This document shows positions 34,767 to 44,544 of a stretch of 64,000 bases of DNA, piece after piece. Location: assembly GCF_014651815.1 (NCBI RefSeq), contig NZ_BMXP01000012.1, positions 6,494 through 70,493 of the forward strand, read 5' to 3'. Below the pieces are notes generated by a model, which was given only the letters and a program-made list of their open reading frames with translations, did no database searches and was not told the DNA's origin. How positions within the stretch are numbered: position 1 is the stretch's first letter; every line of letters starts with the position of its first letter. The stretch is from Alteromonas halophila. GTDB taxonomy: Bacteria > Pseudomonadota > Gammaproteobacteria > Enterobacterales > Alteromonadaceae. Position numbers and translations under genes: made by a program.

Positions 34767-35231
34767 ATGATGAAAATACAAACTGCTACGTTAAAAACAC
34801 TGGGCCTGACATTTTTGCTGTACATTGCACTGACCGTCACCGGGTCAATCATTCTGACCGGTGTCTGGCAGTCAGGGATTGATGCAAGCAGTATGACGCA
34901 TCAGGAACTGACACACTATGCAGCACAGGCAGATATGATCCGCGTTGGATCGGCACTTATTGGTGCGTTCTCTGCTGTTATTTGCGCTGCATTTGCCACT
35001 TCCCGCAGTGCTCAGGCATCGTTCAGACCGGCAATGTACTTTGCAGTCATGCTAATCATCTATGGCGTCGTCAGTGTCGTTTTACATCCCGAACACAGCC
35101 TGCTGCAACAACTAAGTAAACTCATTGCACCTATACCTCTGTGTCTGGTGGGAGCCTGGCTGGCGCGCATTGTTTCCAGTAAACGCACATCAGGCCAGTC
35201 TTCGCTGAATAACCCACACACGGGCGCCTAA
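34767..35231 (+). CDS. Small integral membrane protein of unknown function
   Basis: 154 residues with about four membrane helices (LTFLLYIALTVTGSIILTGV; VGSALIGAFSAVICAAFA; MYFAVMLIIYGVVSVVL; IPLCLVGAWLARIV). Two consecutive ATGs (34767, 34770) are possible, GGGAG being at 34758-34762. I do not recognise a family. It is probably co-transcribed with the membrane-tethered HTH protein, and its 3' end overlaps the convergent MATE gene by about 42 bases. Confidence 0.75.
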   Translation: MMKIQTATLKTLGLTFLLYIALTVTGSIILTGVWQSGIDASSMTHQELTHYAAQADMIRVGSALIGAFSAVICAAFATSRSAQASFRPAMYFAVMLIIYGVVSVVLHPEHSLLQQLSKLIAPIPLCLVGAWLARIVSSKRTSGQSSLNNPHTGA

Positions 35232-36545
35232 CATCACAGCAGCACTGCTAAGGCCAACAATAAACCCGATCCAGAAGCCGGCGGCCGACATCGGTGCGTC
35301 GGTCAGCCAGTCGGTGCGTCCCAGAATGATGCCTGTGGGGAGCCCAATTAGCCAGTATGCACAAAACGTAATGAGAAACATGGCGGTGGTGTCTTTATAG
35401 CCGCGCAGTACATTGGCAGAAATGACCTGAATGGCATCGGAAAACTGAAACAGGGCGGCATAAATAAGCAGTGCATTTGCCATTGAGAAGACGGCCATAT
35501 CGTCAGTATACAGGCTGACAATTGCAGCCTTTGCCAGTACGGTAAATGACGCGGTAAACACCGCGATAATCAGACCGACAGACAATGCACTTTTTACTGC
35601 AATAATGGCCTGCTGAGGACGCAACTGACCAATCCGGTATCCAACGCGAATCGAAACGGCCATCCCCAGGCTTAACGGAAACATAAACATCAGGGCAGAG
35701 AAGTTCAGTGCGACCTGATGCGCTGCCACTGTTGTAGCACCGAAAGGCGCGACCAGTAAAGCAACGACGGCAAACAGAGTAACTTCGAACAACAGCGTCA
35801 TGGCAATTGGCATACCGAGTTTTAGCGTACGCCATACCAGCGATAGTACCGGTCTGTGCCACTGCGCAAACAGTGCGTAGCGCGCAAGCGTGGGGGAAAG
35901 CAGTGTGTAAATAAAGGTCGCGATCAGCATGGCATAGATCACCAGCCCCGTCGCAATACCGCAGCCCGCACCACCAAAAGCCGGAATGGGCCCTGCGCCA
36001 TAAATAAAGACATAGTTGCCAATAATATTGACGCCCAGACCGATGACCGTAATGATCATAGTCGGCTTGGTTTTACCCAGACCTTCACAATAGTTGCGTA
36101 ACCACTGATACAGCGCAAAGCCCGGCATGGCCAGCAGCACAAACTCAACATAGTCGAGCGTAATCGCATAAAGCGCAGGTTCCATCGGAAACAACGCCAC
36201 CAGCTTGTCGGCGACAGGATAAAGAAGTAACACCGCCAGGCCCATGGCTAACAGCAAATACCCAGCCTGCTGGCTGACATTGGCCACCCGCTGTGATTGT
36301 CCTTTACCATGCAAACGGGATATCAGCGGCGGCAACGCCAGCGCGATACCCTGAATGAAACACATCAATGGGATGGTAAGACTAAAGCCCAGTGCCACTG
36401 CAGCCATATCAACGGCATCATAACGCCCGGCCATGATGGTATCGCTGACGCCCATCAGCATTTGCGTAATCTGCGCAATTAACAGTGGCCAGGCAAGATG
36501 TATCAGTCGCCGGGTTTCAAGTGCGAAGCGCCGGGATATGACCAT
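35190..36545 (-). CDS. MATE-family multidrug efflux transporter
   Basis: A 451-residue, 12-helix cation/drug antiporter of the NorM branch. It starts at the ATG at 36545, overlapping the moeA stop in TGATG; a GTG one codon upstream is also possible. Typical segments are LIAQITQMLMGVSDTIMAGR in helix 1, GIALALPPLISRLHGKGQ, and TTVAAHQVALNFSALMFMFPLSLGMAVSIRVG in the second half. The two-fold repeat structure is intact. It is translationally coupled to moeA, though the functions look unrelated. Confidence 0.94.
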   Translation of the reverse strand: MVISRRFALETRRLIHLAWPLLIAQITQMLMGVSDTIMAGRYDAVDMAAVALGFSLTIPLMCFIQGIALALPPLISRLHGKGQSQRVANVSQQAGYLLLAMGLAVLLLYPVADKLVALFPMEPALYAITLDYVEFVLLAMPGFALYQWLRNYCEGLGKTKPTMIITVIGLGVNIIGNYVFIYGAGPIPAFGGAGCGIATGLVIYAMLIATFIYTLLSPTLARYALFAQWHRPVLSLVWRTLKLGMPIAMTLLFEVTLFAVVALLVAPFGATTVAAHQVALNFSALMFMFPLSLGMAVSIRVGYRIGQLRPQQAIIAVKSALSVGLIIAVFTASFTVLAKAAIVSLYTDDMAVFSMANALLIYAALFQFSDAIQVISANVLRGYKDTTAMFLITFCAYWLIGLPTGIILGRTDWLTDAPMSAAGFWIGFIVGLSSAAVMLGARVWVIQRRLA

Positions 36546-37771
36546 CACACGCTACCCATAGGGTTAAACGCAAGAATCGATACCTGTTCTCCCTGCTCGA
36601 TGCCGTCGCAGTCTGCCTCAATGAGAAGATAGCAGTTAGCCTGCGTGACAGACGTCATAACAGCGGAACTCTGGCGAGGAAGCGGGGTTACGCGTAACCC
36701 TGTTTCAGCATTATTTTCGTACCGCGCCCGCATAAATTCCTGGCGTTCGGGCCGGCGGTTTATCGTCGCGGTCAGTGTCGCGCGACTCAATGGCGGCTCA
36801 TGGCCGGGCATACCACAAAGCGAAGCAAGCAGTGGCAGTACCAGCATCTGTGTCGTCACATAGGCCGAGACGGGATTGCCGGGTACCCCACAAAAAAGGG
36901 TGTGGCCAAGTTTACCAAAGGCGAACGGTTTCCCGGGCTTGATGGCGACCTTCCAGAAATCAATACTGCCCGCCTGCGCCACAACTGATTTAACAAAGTC
37001 TGCATCGCCGACCGATACACCGCCACTCGAGATCAGCACATCCTGGCTATTCGTGGCGCGCTCAAAAACGTCTCTGAGCTGTGCCGGCTCGTCTTTCACA
37101 ATACCGTAATCCGTCACTGTGACTGGCAGAGAATGAAGCAGGGCGCTGATACCGGTACGGTTCGCATCAAATATCTGACCGCCATGCAGCGTGCCACCCG
37201 GCTCAATGAGTTCATCGCCGGTAGTCAGTACGCCTACTTTCAGTTTGCGGGTGACCGTAACGTCATTGCGCCCCTGTGCGGCAATAACCATAAGATGCGC
37301 AGGACCCAGCAATGTGCCCTGGTTAAGCAATACCTCATGTCGCGAAATATCGCAGCCTCTGCGACGAATATTATCGCCAGGAGAGGGGGGGACATGACAG
37401 CGGATGGCATCGTTGTGGCGGCTGGTATTTTCCTGCATAACGACAGCGTCAGCGCCTGCAGGGAGGGGCGCCCCGGTCATTATTCGCAGACAGGCACCGC
37501 GGTTCAGTGCCGGAATGTCAGACTGGCCGGCGGTAATGACACCCTGAACCGGTAACAGGTCTGCGTCGGTGTCGTCACAGGCAACAGCGTAGCCATCCAT
37601 GCCCGCATTATCCCAGGGTGGCACATCCTGCGTGGCGTTGAGATCGGCGGCCAGAACCCTGCCTAACGCGTCGGACAACGCAACTGTTTCGGTGTCAGTG
37701 ACAGTCGTTGCCGCCTGAGCAATTTTCGCACTTGCCTGCGACAACGATAACCAGTTCGCGGATGTAGCCAT
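36545..37771 (-). CDS. moeA: Molybdopterin molybdenumtransferase
   Basis: A 408-residue cytosolic enzyme that inserts molybdate into adenylated molybdopterin. Domain order fits MoeA: the N-terminal region with VPPWDNAGMDGYAV, the MoCF domain with VLTTGDELIEPG, SSGGVSVGDADFVK, KPGKPFAFGKL and GVPGNPVSAYV, and a C-terminal barrel with RARY. Length is normal (about 410). MoaB/MogA are not adjacent. Together with the MobA-like gene at 31577 it shows molybdenum cofactor metabolism in this organism. Confidence 0.95.
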   Translation of the reverse strand: MATSANWLSLSQASAKIAQAATTVTDTETVALSDALGRVLAADLNATQDVPPWDNAGMDGYAVACDDTDADLLPVQGVITAGQSDIPALNRGACLRIMTGAPLPAGADAVVMQENTSRHNDAIRCHVPPSPGDNIRRRGCDISRHEVLLNQGTLLGPAHLMVIAAQGRNDVTVTRKLKVGVLTTGDELIEPGGTLHGGQIFDANRTGISALLHSLPVTVTDYGIVKDEPAQLRDVFERATNSQDVLISSGGVSVGDADFVKSVVAQAGSIDFWKVAIKPGKPFAFGKLGHTLFCGVPGNPVSAYVTTQMLVLPLLASLCGMPGHEPPLSRATLTATINRRPERQEFMRARYENNAETGLRVTPLPRQSSAVMTSVTQANCYLLIEADCDGIEQGEQVSILAFNPMGSV

Positions 37772-37840
37772 TCTCTGCCTGCCTTGGTAAGGATTCAGGA
37801 GGCAGATTATCCATGAATGTCAGCACTTTGCCAATGCCGT

Positions 37841-39595
37841 TTACTCCCAGTCCTGATTACTTATCCACACCGTTTGGTAAGGTTTGAGCTGCAGAAAATT
37901 GCTTAGATTATCGATAGGCGCCCGCGAAATGAGGTCGATCCAGTGATCAGTGCCAATAAGGTTGATATCCGACAATAATACGGCCTGCTCGGTGTCGCTG
38001 ATATTGCTGACACAGAACACACTTTGTTTGCGATCGAGGCTTTGACGCCAGTAGCCAAACACCGCTTCACCCAACTGTAGCGTATATTGCGTTGCATTCG
38101 GATGAAATGCCCGCTGTGCTTTTCGGATACGAATCAGCTGCGATAAGCGGGTCAGCACTTTATGATGCTGCGAGTAGGGGGAGTCGAGCAGGGCTGCCAG
38201 TTCATCAAAATCCCAGCGTTTGCGGTTTATCGAGCGATTCTGCCCGGTATTGGCAACTTTCTCATAATCGTTGCCGGTACCGACCAGGCTATGAATATAT
38301 AAACCCGGGATCCCTTCCATGCCCAGCATAATGGCGTGCGCACAGATAAAACGATCGACCTGAAACTTGTCAGGCCCTTTGTTAGTGCCCTGACACGCTT
38401 CAAACAGCGTGATGTTGATTTCGTAGGGCTTTTGCTGACCATGGTCTGATGAACGCCAGGACACTTTGCCACCAAAGCGCTGCATGCTGTGCACCAGCGT
38501 AGAGATTTCTTCATCGCTCAGTAATCCTTCGGCCGGCCGTAGTCCAATGCCGTCGTGCGAAGCAATGAAATTGAAATAGGTGGTCCCGTTCTGGGCCGGC
38601 GGCATGCTCATCATCCAGTTCTTTAAGTAGGTACAGTCACCTGTGACCAGCGTGTTAACCAGTAGTGGGGGCAGTGAAAAGTTGTAAATGGCATGCGCCT
38701 CATTGGCATTGCCGAAATAGGTCAGGTTTTCGCGGTTGGGAATATTGGTTTCGGTAATGATGATGATGCCAGGATCGACGTGCTCAATGAGTGTACGCAG
38801 TAAGCGGATCATTTCATGGGTTTGTGGCAGATTAATACAGTTTGTGCCTATTACCTTCCAAAGAAATGCTACCGCATCCAGGCGGAACAGCTTCGCGCCC
38901 TTATCAATGTAGAGACGGATTATTTCAACAAAGGCAATGAGTACCTTGGGGTTACGAAAATCAAAATCCACCTGGTCATGACTAAAGGTACACCACACAT
39001 ATTTCACCCCGTCTTCACACTGCGTTTCTCTGAGCAGGGGAGACACACGGGGGCGTGTGACCATCGACAAATCATCACTGGGACTGGCCGTATAAAAGAA
39101 ATCACTGCCTGGCCCGTCGTTTTTAATGAAGTTATCAAACCAGCCGCTTCGGGCTGAACAGTGGTTGATCACCAGATCGAACATCAGGCCATAGTCTTTA
39201 GACAGCGATTCAATGTCGTCCCAGTCGCCCAGGGACTCATTCACACTGGAGTAGTCAATGACAGAGAAGCCATCGTCTGAACTGTAGGGAAAAAACGGCA
39301 GGATATGCACTTTGTTGATGGTATTACGGCAGTAGGTATGAAGAAAATGGTCCAGCGTTTTAAGCGGGTGTTCTGCCTCTCTCACCACGCTGTCACCATA
39401 GGTGATCATGACCACGTCTTCCTCGTTCCACTGATTGCTGTGGGGAGCCGGTGGCGTTATATCATCATCGCGGTGCAGCCCAATCGTATCCATCAGCGTT
39501 TCAGCCAGCTGGCCCACTGGCATGGACAGGCTAACGTCCGCATAAATCGTTTGCAGGTGGTGGCAGACTTTTTCGTGCAGTTGCTCGCGATGCAT
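37841..39595 (-). CDS. GH13_18 sucrose-phosphorylase-family enzyme, probable glucosylglycerate phosphorylase
   Basis: A 584-residue cytoplasmic glycoside phosphorylase. The GH13 catalytic residues are visible: nucleophile D240 ([12 protein letters not shown]), acid/base E282 ([10 protein letters not shown]) and D348 ([12 protein letters not shown]). Sucrose phosphorylases are about 490-500 residues. The longer length and the N-terminal domain of about 60 residues match the glucosylglycerate phosphorylase/E. coli YcjM subgroup, which converts 2-O-alpha-glucosyl-glycerate and phosphate into glucose 1-phosphate and glycerate. That specificity is inferred mainly from the three upstream genes. It is last in a four-gene operon, 3 bases after the glycosyltransferase gene. 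Confidence 0.85.
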   Translation of the reverse strand: MHREQLHEKVCHHLQTIYADVSLSMPVGQLAETLMDTIGLHRDDDITPPAPHSNQWNEEDVVMITYGDSVVREAEHPLKTLDHFLHTYCRNTINKVHILPFFPYSSDDGFSVIDYSSVNESLGDWDDIESLSKDYGLMFDLVINHCSARSGWFDNFIKNDGPGSDFFYTASPSDDLSMVTRPRVSPLLRETQCEDGVKYVWCTFSHDQVDFDFRNPKVLIAFVEIIRLYIDKGAKLFRLDAVAFLWKVIGTNCINLPQTHEMIRLLRTLIEHVDPGIIIITETNIPNRENLTYFGNANEAHAIYNFSLPPLLVNTLVTGDCTYLKNWMMSMPPAQNGTTYFNFIASHDGIGLRPAEGLLSDEEISTLVHSMQRFGGKVSWRSSDHGQQKPYEINITLFEACQGTNKGPDKFQVDRFICAHAIMLGMEGIPGLYIHSLVGTGNDYEKVANTGQNRSINRKRWDFDELAALLDSPYSQHHKVLTRLSQLIRIRKAQRAFHPNATQYTLQLGEAVFGYWRQSLDRKQSVFCVSNISDTEQAVLLSDINLIGTDHWIDLISRAPIDNLSNFLQLKPYQTVWISNQDWE

Positions 39596-39598
39596 AGC

Positions 39599-40822
39599 TT
39601 ATCCCTTCAGTTCAGCAGTATCAGCTTCTACGGCTTCAAGCAGGCGGTCCAGAATATCGGGTACGGCGCTGGTCACGCGGTTCCAACTGGGAATAAAGGG
39701 CGTTTCCATAGGGTTTTCAAGAAAGCTCTGGCCTGCTTTCATCACATTACTGGCAAACATTTCAACGGCTTTTTCTTCGCTGTGGATGTCCAGGTTGAGG
39801 CCGTTCATTTCGGCATCATTGTGATAGGTTTCAATGAAGTCCAGAGCGATGCGGAAATACGTCGCCTTGATCGAACGGAACATTTCATTGCTGAAGGTAT
39901 AGCCCTGGGTAGCTAACTTACGAAACACCGCTTTGGTAATATCGATAGACATTTTAGACAGGCCGCCCTGATCGTTATTCAGCGACAGATCCTGATGCTT
40001 GTGATCGTACACATCACAGATGTCAGCCTGACACAGCCGGTTGTGGGAGTAGTTACGGTGCATTTCTGACAGCACCCCAATTTCCAGACCCCAGTCACTG
40101 GGGATGCGAATGTCGTTGAGTACATCACGGCGAAATGAGAACTCGCCCGCCAGCGGATAACGGAAACTGTCCATGAATTCGAGGTATTCATTGTTGCCCA
40201 TAATACGTTTCAGAGCGCGCAGCAGCGGTGTCACCAGCAACCGGGATACCCGGCCATTGATTTTACCGTTTGCCACGCGGGCATAGTAGCCCTTACAAAA
40301 CTCGTAGTTAAAGTTGGGATTGGCAACCGGGTAAATCAGCTTGGCCAGCAGGTCACGGTTATAAGTCACAATATCGCAGTCGTGTAGTGCCACTGACTCA
40401 GCTCTGTTGGATGCCAGGATGTAGCCCATGCAGTACCAGACATTTCGCCCTTTACCCATCTCCTTCGGTGCCAGCCCGTGCCGCTGCAACTCTTCATCAA
40501 TGGCTTTCAGACGCGGACCGTCATTCCAGAGTACCCGGTGATGCTGAGGCAGTTTGTCAAAAAATTTAAGTGCGTGCTGATACTGCGCCTTATCTGCCCG
40601 GTCCAGGCCAATCACGACCTCCGACAAGTAGGGTACATGGGTAAGCTCGTCAAGAATCAAAGGCAGGGCTTCTCCTTCAAGCTCTGAAAACAGAGAAGGA
40701 AGAATGAGCGCCATCGGGCGTTTCTGTGAAAAGCGAAGCAATTCGGCTTCCAGATCTTCTGTTGGCCGGCGTGATAAATTGTGCAGTGTCGTGATCACGC
40801 CATTTTGATAAAAATCAGCCAT
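39599..40822 (-). CDS. GpgS-like glycosyltransferase (glucosyl-3-phosphoglycerate synthase family)
   Basis: A 407-residue GT-A-fold enzyme. The metal/nucleotide-binding D-x-D is D148-C-D150 (ALHDCDIVTYNRD). ALILPSLFSELEGEALPLIL at the N-terminus and YPLAGEFSFRRDVLNDIRIPSDWGLEIG in the acceptor region resemble GT81 GpgS proteins. These transfer glucose from a nucleotide sugar to 3-phosphoglycerate. The C-terminal ~130 residues are helical. The neighbouring phosphatase gene supports this. A mannosyl-3-phosphoglycerate synthase function (GT55) is a less likely alternative. Confidence 0.85.
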   Translation of the reverse strand: MADFYQNGVITTLHNLSRRPTEDLEAELLRFSQKRPMALILPSLFSELEGEALPLILDELTHVPYLSEVVIGLDRADKAQYQHALKFFDKLPQHHRVLWNDGPRLKAIDEELQRHGLAPKEMGKGRNVWYCMGYILASNRAESVALHDCDIVTYNRDLLAKLIYPVANPNFNYEFCKGYYARVANGKINGRVSRLLVTPLLRALKRIMGNNEYLEFMDSFRYPLAGEFSFRRDVLNDIRIPSDWGLEIGVLSEMHRNYSHNRLCQADICDVYDHKHQDLSLNNDQGGLSKMSIDITKAVFRKLATQGYTFSNEMFRSIKATYFRIALDFIETYHNDAEMNGLNLDIHSEEKAVEMFASNVMKAGQSFLENPMETPFIPSWNRVTSAVPDILDRLLEAVEADTAELKG

Positions 40823-40830
40823 GATTTCTC

Positions 40831-41646
40831 CTAGGGTTCTAAGTCGAGCAATTGGGTTAACATTTCAGTCCAGCCCTCGGGGCCGAATAGGGTACTGGTG
40901 TAAACCTGCTGTTGTTTTTCTAATTCTGGTGGTGCATGGACCGGCGATGCAATTCGCACCGCAATGCTGGCTGCCTCCATCATGGCGATGTCGTTTTTTC
41001 CATCGCCCAGTGCGATTGAACGGGCAGGTGCTGCATCCTGACGCTCGTATTCCTGCATAAACCAGGTCAGTGCCTGACCTTTATTGCAGTCACCGGAAAC
41101 ATGAATAAAACGACCACCTTCCAGGACGTTGGCGCCCCGTTCGGTCAATGCCGCAATGAACGCACGTTTCTGATCATCACTGCCTTGCCATAATACCGGC
41201 TCGCCAAACTGACGTTGCGCAGCCCGACTTGCGGACGCTTCATCCAGCCCGGTTGCCGCCTGGATGTCGCTGATACTCATGTCTGCGAAGTGGGTAAATG
41301 CATCCGGGTATTCGTCTTTAACCAGTTCCAGCATTTTCAGCCAGTAGGCTTTCGATGAAATAAACGGCTTACACCAGAATCCGTCCTGCCACACCGTGCC
41401 GGTCGGTTTTTTTCCAAAAAAACCATGAGGAAGGTAAACAGCCGCGCCATTCTCCACAATAAATGGGCCATTCAGGCCAAGGATGTCCCGCAGAACCAGC
41501 ATTTCCGCAAAGGTTTTACTGGTAGTTGGAATGACCGGAATAGACCGCGCCTGCAGCTTATCCAGTGTGGGCTTAGCTGCATCGAACGAATAGGTGTCGT
41601 GATCGAGCAGCGTGCCGTCCATATCAGTGAAAATGACAGTGTTCAT
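40831..41646 (-). CDS. HAD phosphatase, mannosyl/glucosyl-3-phosphoglycerate phosphatase family
   Basis: A 271-residue HAD hydrolase with a Cof-type cap. Motif I is TDMDGTLLD (nucleophile D8, acid D10), motif II TTSKT, motif III K in the GDCNKGQALTWF region, and motif IV ALGDGKNDIAMME. GDCNKGQA and IVENGAAVYLP are features of the MPGP family (E. coli YedP relatives). In context it should remove the 3-phosphate from glucosyl-3-phosphoglycerate to give glucosylglycerate. It sits 3 bases after the kinase gene and 8 bases before the glycosyltransferase gene. Confidence 0.88.
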   Translation of the reverse strand: MNTVIFTDMDGTLLDHDTYSFDAAKPTLDKLQARSIPVIPTTSKTFAEMLVLRDILGLNGPFIVENGAAVYLPHGFFGKKPTGTVWQDGFWCKPFISSKAYWLKMLELVKDEYPDAFTHFADMSISDIQAATGLDEASASRAAQRQFGEPVLWQGSDDQKRAFIAALTERGANVLEGGRFIHVSGDCNKGQALTWFMQEYERQDAAPARSIALGDGKNDIAMMEAASIAVRIASPVHAPPELEKQQQVYTSTLFGPEGWTEMLTQLLDLEP

Positions 41647-41649
41647 AAA

Positions 41650-42528
41650 TCAGGCCTGGTCAAGCGCCGTGACAGTGCGCTGGTTATCCAAATGAAGCAC
41701 CTGGTCTGACAGTGCCGGCAGACAAGCCAGGCAATGCTCTGTCAGACGCTGATAAAGCTGAATAAAGTTCCATATATCGTCGTCACTCATGATCGCTGTT
41801 GCTGCACCTCCCTGGGCACGGATCCGTTCAGCCAGCTTGTGCTCCTGCTCGCAGCGCCAGGTGAAAACCTGTTCAAAGGAAGGGGCCTTTAGCATAAGCA
41901 TATGGTCGATTCGTTCAAACAGTGTCTGGTACTTACCTGCTAACTGAGTATTGACGAATTTGCGCCAAATCCCAAGCGGATCCTGTTCCTGCTCAAGGTC
42001 ATTCACCGGTGTCTGAAGCGCTGTATCGGGTTGCGGAGGCGCACCAACACACCAGCCTTCAAGAATAATGATATCGCAAGGCGAATTAACGACCGGCCAG
42101 TCGCCGACACTCATTGGGTTATCGTTGGCTTTATCAAAGCGGGGCAGTGAAACCGTGCCATAATTACTGAGCCTGTCGAGTGTACTTAGCGCCAATTGCA
42201 TATTATGTGTGCCGGGTACGCCCCGTGTGGCCAGCAACGGATGCACTTTGACGGCCAGTGACTGACGATCAGTACTGGCAAGGTAAAAGTCATCCAGCGA
42301 TAAGCTGACAACATTTAGCTGGTGGTTCTCAGTGAGGTAGGCTTCGATGAAGGCGCCAAGGGTGGATTTACCAGAGCCCTGACACCCGTTAATACCGACA
42401 ATCATAGGCCGTTTTGCACCCTTATAGTGCGAGTGCAGATTTTTTGCCGCCGGAATGAACCACTTTTGTGCAGCGTCGGCGTAAGCCTCTGGCAGTCTGT
42501 GTTGTTGTAAAAACGCCGCAATATCCAT
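41650..42528 (-). CDS. D-glycerate 3-kinase-like P-loop kinase
   Basis: A 292-residue kinase of the phosphoribulokinase/uridine kinase-like fold. The P-loop is GINGCQGSGKST (45-56). LSLDDFYLASTDRQSLA carries the DDFY catalytic/substrate motif, and IIILEGWCVG corresponds to the Walker-B region. This matches plant/yeast glycerate 3-kinase-like proteins (E. coli YggC/YgfF-type relatives). It would phosphorylate the glycerate released by the phosphorylase, returning it to 3-phosphoglycerate. It is the first gene of the four-gene block. It begins 96 bases after cmoB with no terminator between, so read-through from cmoAB is possible. Confidence 0.85.
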   Translation of the reverse strand: MDIAAFLQQHRLPEAYADAAQKWFIPAAKNLHSHYKGAKRPMIVGINGCQGSGKSTLGAFIEAYLTENHQLNVVSLSLDDFYLASTDRQSLAVKVHPLLATRGVPGTHNMQLALSTLDRLSNYGTVSLPRFDKANDNPMSVGDWPVVNSPCDIIILEGWCVGAPPQPDTALQTPVNDLEQEQDPLGIWRKFVNTQLAGKYQTLFERIDHMLMLKAPSFEQVFTWRCEQEHKLAERIRAQGGAATAIMSDDDIWNFIQLYQRLTEHCLACLPALSDQVLHLDNQRTVTALDQA

Positions 42529-42624
42529 TGTTACTTCCTTTCGGTACGCCGTATTGATGCGGGAGATAACCAGGCAGGCTTCAACATCTGTGCCAGTTTC
42601 ACGGCATGTCGGTTGTCCGGTGCA

Positions 42625-43608
42625 TTATTTGCGTGTTGCCAGAATGACGGCACGTTGTGGTGCAGGATACCCCTCAATAGTGCGTGAAAGATCTTCCGGC
42701 TTAAGAAAATCTTTCAGTGACTGTGACGGCATCCATTCTGTGGTGCGTTGCTCATCAAGCGTTGTAGGCGAGTTGTCTACCACGCGGATATCGTCAAACC
42801 CCAGTCGTTCAAGCCACACGGTAAGTGCCGCTGTACTGGGAATAAACCAGACGTTACGCATTTGAGCATAGCGCTCACCGGGCATAAAGACCGTCGTATC
42901 ATCACCCTCTACAACCAGCGTCTCCAGGACCAGTTCTCCCCCTTTACGTAACTGATGCTTAAGCTGATTGAGAAACTCGATAGGGTCGCGACGGTGATAC
43001 AGAACGCCCATTGAAAATACGGTATCGAAGGCCTGCAATGGCTGCATTTGCTCTATTCCCAGCGGCAGCAAGTGAATACGCGTATCCGGATTAAAGTGTT
43101 TGATTGCCTGAAACTGGATAAGAAATAACTGTGTGGGATCAATGCCAATGACCAGATCAGGATCCTGCCCCAGCATGCGCCACATGTGATAACCGCTGCC
43201 ACAACCGACATCCAGTATTGTGCGGCCCTGTAATGGCTGAATATGTGGGGCCAGCCGTTGCCATTTCCAGTCTGAACGCCATTCCGTATCTATGTGGATC
43301 CCATGGATCTCATAGGGGCCTTTGCGCCAGGGCATGAACTGTTTGAAAAGGCCTGTGATCTGGTTTTGCGTATATTCATCAACGTCTTCAGGTGAACCGA
43401 ATGTCACACTTTGACGCAGGTCTACCGTCGTGACGCGGGTATCGGGCAGTTTACTCAATAACTTTACCCATTTGTCCAGATTGCCGTGACGCGCATGGCG
43501 TTGCCAGTCAGTCATCTGTGCCGGTAACGTCTCCAGCCAGTGCGAGAGTGGGCTTTGAAGCAGTGACTGATAGCAGTCATGGAACCAGTTAATTTGCGCT
43601 TTGGCCAT
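42625..43608 (-). CDS. cmoB: tRNA U34 carboxymethyltransferase
   Basis: A 327-residue enzyme that transfers the carboxymethyl group of carboxy-SAM to 5-hydroxyuridine 34 of tRNAs, forming cmo5U. SAM-fold motifs are [17 protein letters not shown] and [19 protein letters not shown]; the N-terminal [17 protein letters not shown] is typical of CmoB. Length matches E. coli (323). The start lies one base after the cmoA stop, with AGGAGA inside the end of cmoA. This arrangement ensures coupled synthesis of cofactor and enzyme. Confidence 0.96.
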   Translation of the reverse strand: MAKAQINWFHDCYQSLLQSPLSHWLETLPAQMTDWQRHARHGNLDKWVKLLSKLPDTRVTTVDLRQSVTFGSPEDVDEYTQNQITGLFKQFMPWRKGPYEIHGIHIDTEWRSDWKWQRLAPHIQPLQGRTILDVGCGSGYHMWRMLGQDPDLVIGIDPTQLFLIQFQAIKHFNPDTRIHLLPLGIEQMQPLQAFDTVFSMGVLYHRRDPIEFLNQLKHQLRKGGELVLETLVVEGDDTTVFMPGERYAQMRNVWFIPSTAALTVWLERLGFDDIRVVDNSPTTLDEQRTTEWMPSQSLKDFLKPEDLSRTIEGYPAPQRAVILATRK

Positions 43609-43609
43609 C

Positions 43610-44356
43610 TTATGTCTCCTGTTGCGCGCTTTTTATGGCAATCATCGAGGCAAAGTTATAACACTTAAACCACAGTACCACATCGTCAAAACCAGCCTCT
43701 TTCAGCCGGCTTTCATGGGTGTCGAAACTGTCAGTCAGCATCACGTTTTCCAAAGCGGCCCGCTTCTGACTGATCTCAAGTTCACTGTAGCCGTTGCTGC
43801 GCTTAAACTGGTGGTGCAGGTCAACCAGCAACTCATTGCCCGCCTGTGACGGGTGACTTATTTTTTCCGAGAGCACCAGGGCCCCTCCGGGGCACAGGCC
43901 ATCATAAATTTTCTGAAGCATGGCATCACGATCCGGCGGCGGGATAAACTGAAGTGTAAAGTTCATTATCACCAGCGATGCGTTGCTGATGTCGACATCC
44001 TGCGCTTTCTGGCAGGACACGGATATCGGATTGGGCAGACTAAAACCCTGCACCATACGCTGGCAACGCCCGACCATTGCCTGCGAACTGTCTATGCCAA
44101 TAATGTCGCAGGGCGTCCCGCTGGTGGCACGGGAAACAGCAAAACTGGCAGCGCCAAGCGAACAGCCAAGATCGTAGACACGGGTATGGGGTTTAACCTG
44201 ACGCGCAGCGATCTCTCCGATGGTATTAACGATGGTCTGATAACCTGGTACAGATCGGGTGATCATATCAGGGAAGACATCAGCAACCGCTTCATCAAAG
44301 GAAAAGTCTTCGACACGATTGAGTGGACTGGCAAAAATCTTATCGGAATTGTTCAC
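43610..44356 (-). CDS. cmoA: Carboxy-S-adenosyl-L-methionine synthase
   Basis: A 248-residue enzyme that makes carboxy-SAM from SAM and prephenate for tRNA wobble modification. Motifs are [33 protein letters not shown] and [17 protein letters not shown]; the N-terminus [18 protein letters not shown] is characteristic of the family. Length equals E. coli CmoA (247). It is the first gene of the cmoAB pair, divergent from the response regulator gene. Confidence 0.96.
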   Translation of the reverse strand: MNNSDKIFASPLNRVEDFSFDEAVADVFPDMITRSVPGYQTIVNTIGEIAARQVKPHTRVYDLGCSLGAASFAVSRATSGTPCDIIGIDSSQAMVGRCQRMVQGFSLPNPISVSCQKAQDVDISNASLVIMNFTLQFIPPPDRDAMLQKIYDGLCPGGALVLSEKISHPSQAGNELLVDLHHQFKRSNGYSELEISQKRAALENVMLTDSFDTHESRLKEAGFDDVVLWFKCYNFASMIAIKSAQQET

Positions 44357-44544
44357 GCGTTATTCCTACAGGTTGATAGTAAACGGCGGCAATTTTACCT
44401 GCCTGAATGCAAATGCCAACGTTCGTGGCAACAATTGCCGGTGTTCGCACGTTTGTTAATCCACGACAACACCTTTTACGCTTTCAGATCTTAGTCTAAA
44501 GTATTAACCTATCAGGACCATACGTAAAAGGATGTAGTATTTCG

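Noticed and set aside
39305-39916. 203-codon open frame on the plus strand
   Set aside because: Antisense to the GH13 phosphorylase and glycosyltransferase genes, spans their junction and has no recognisable domain.
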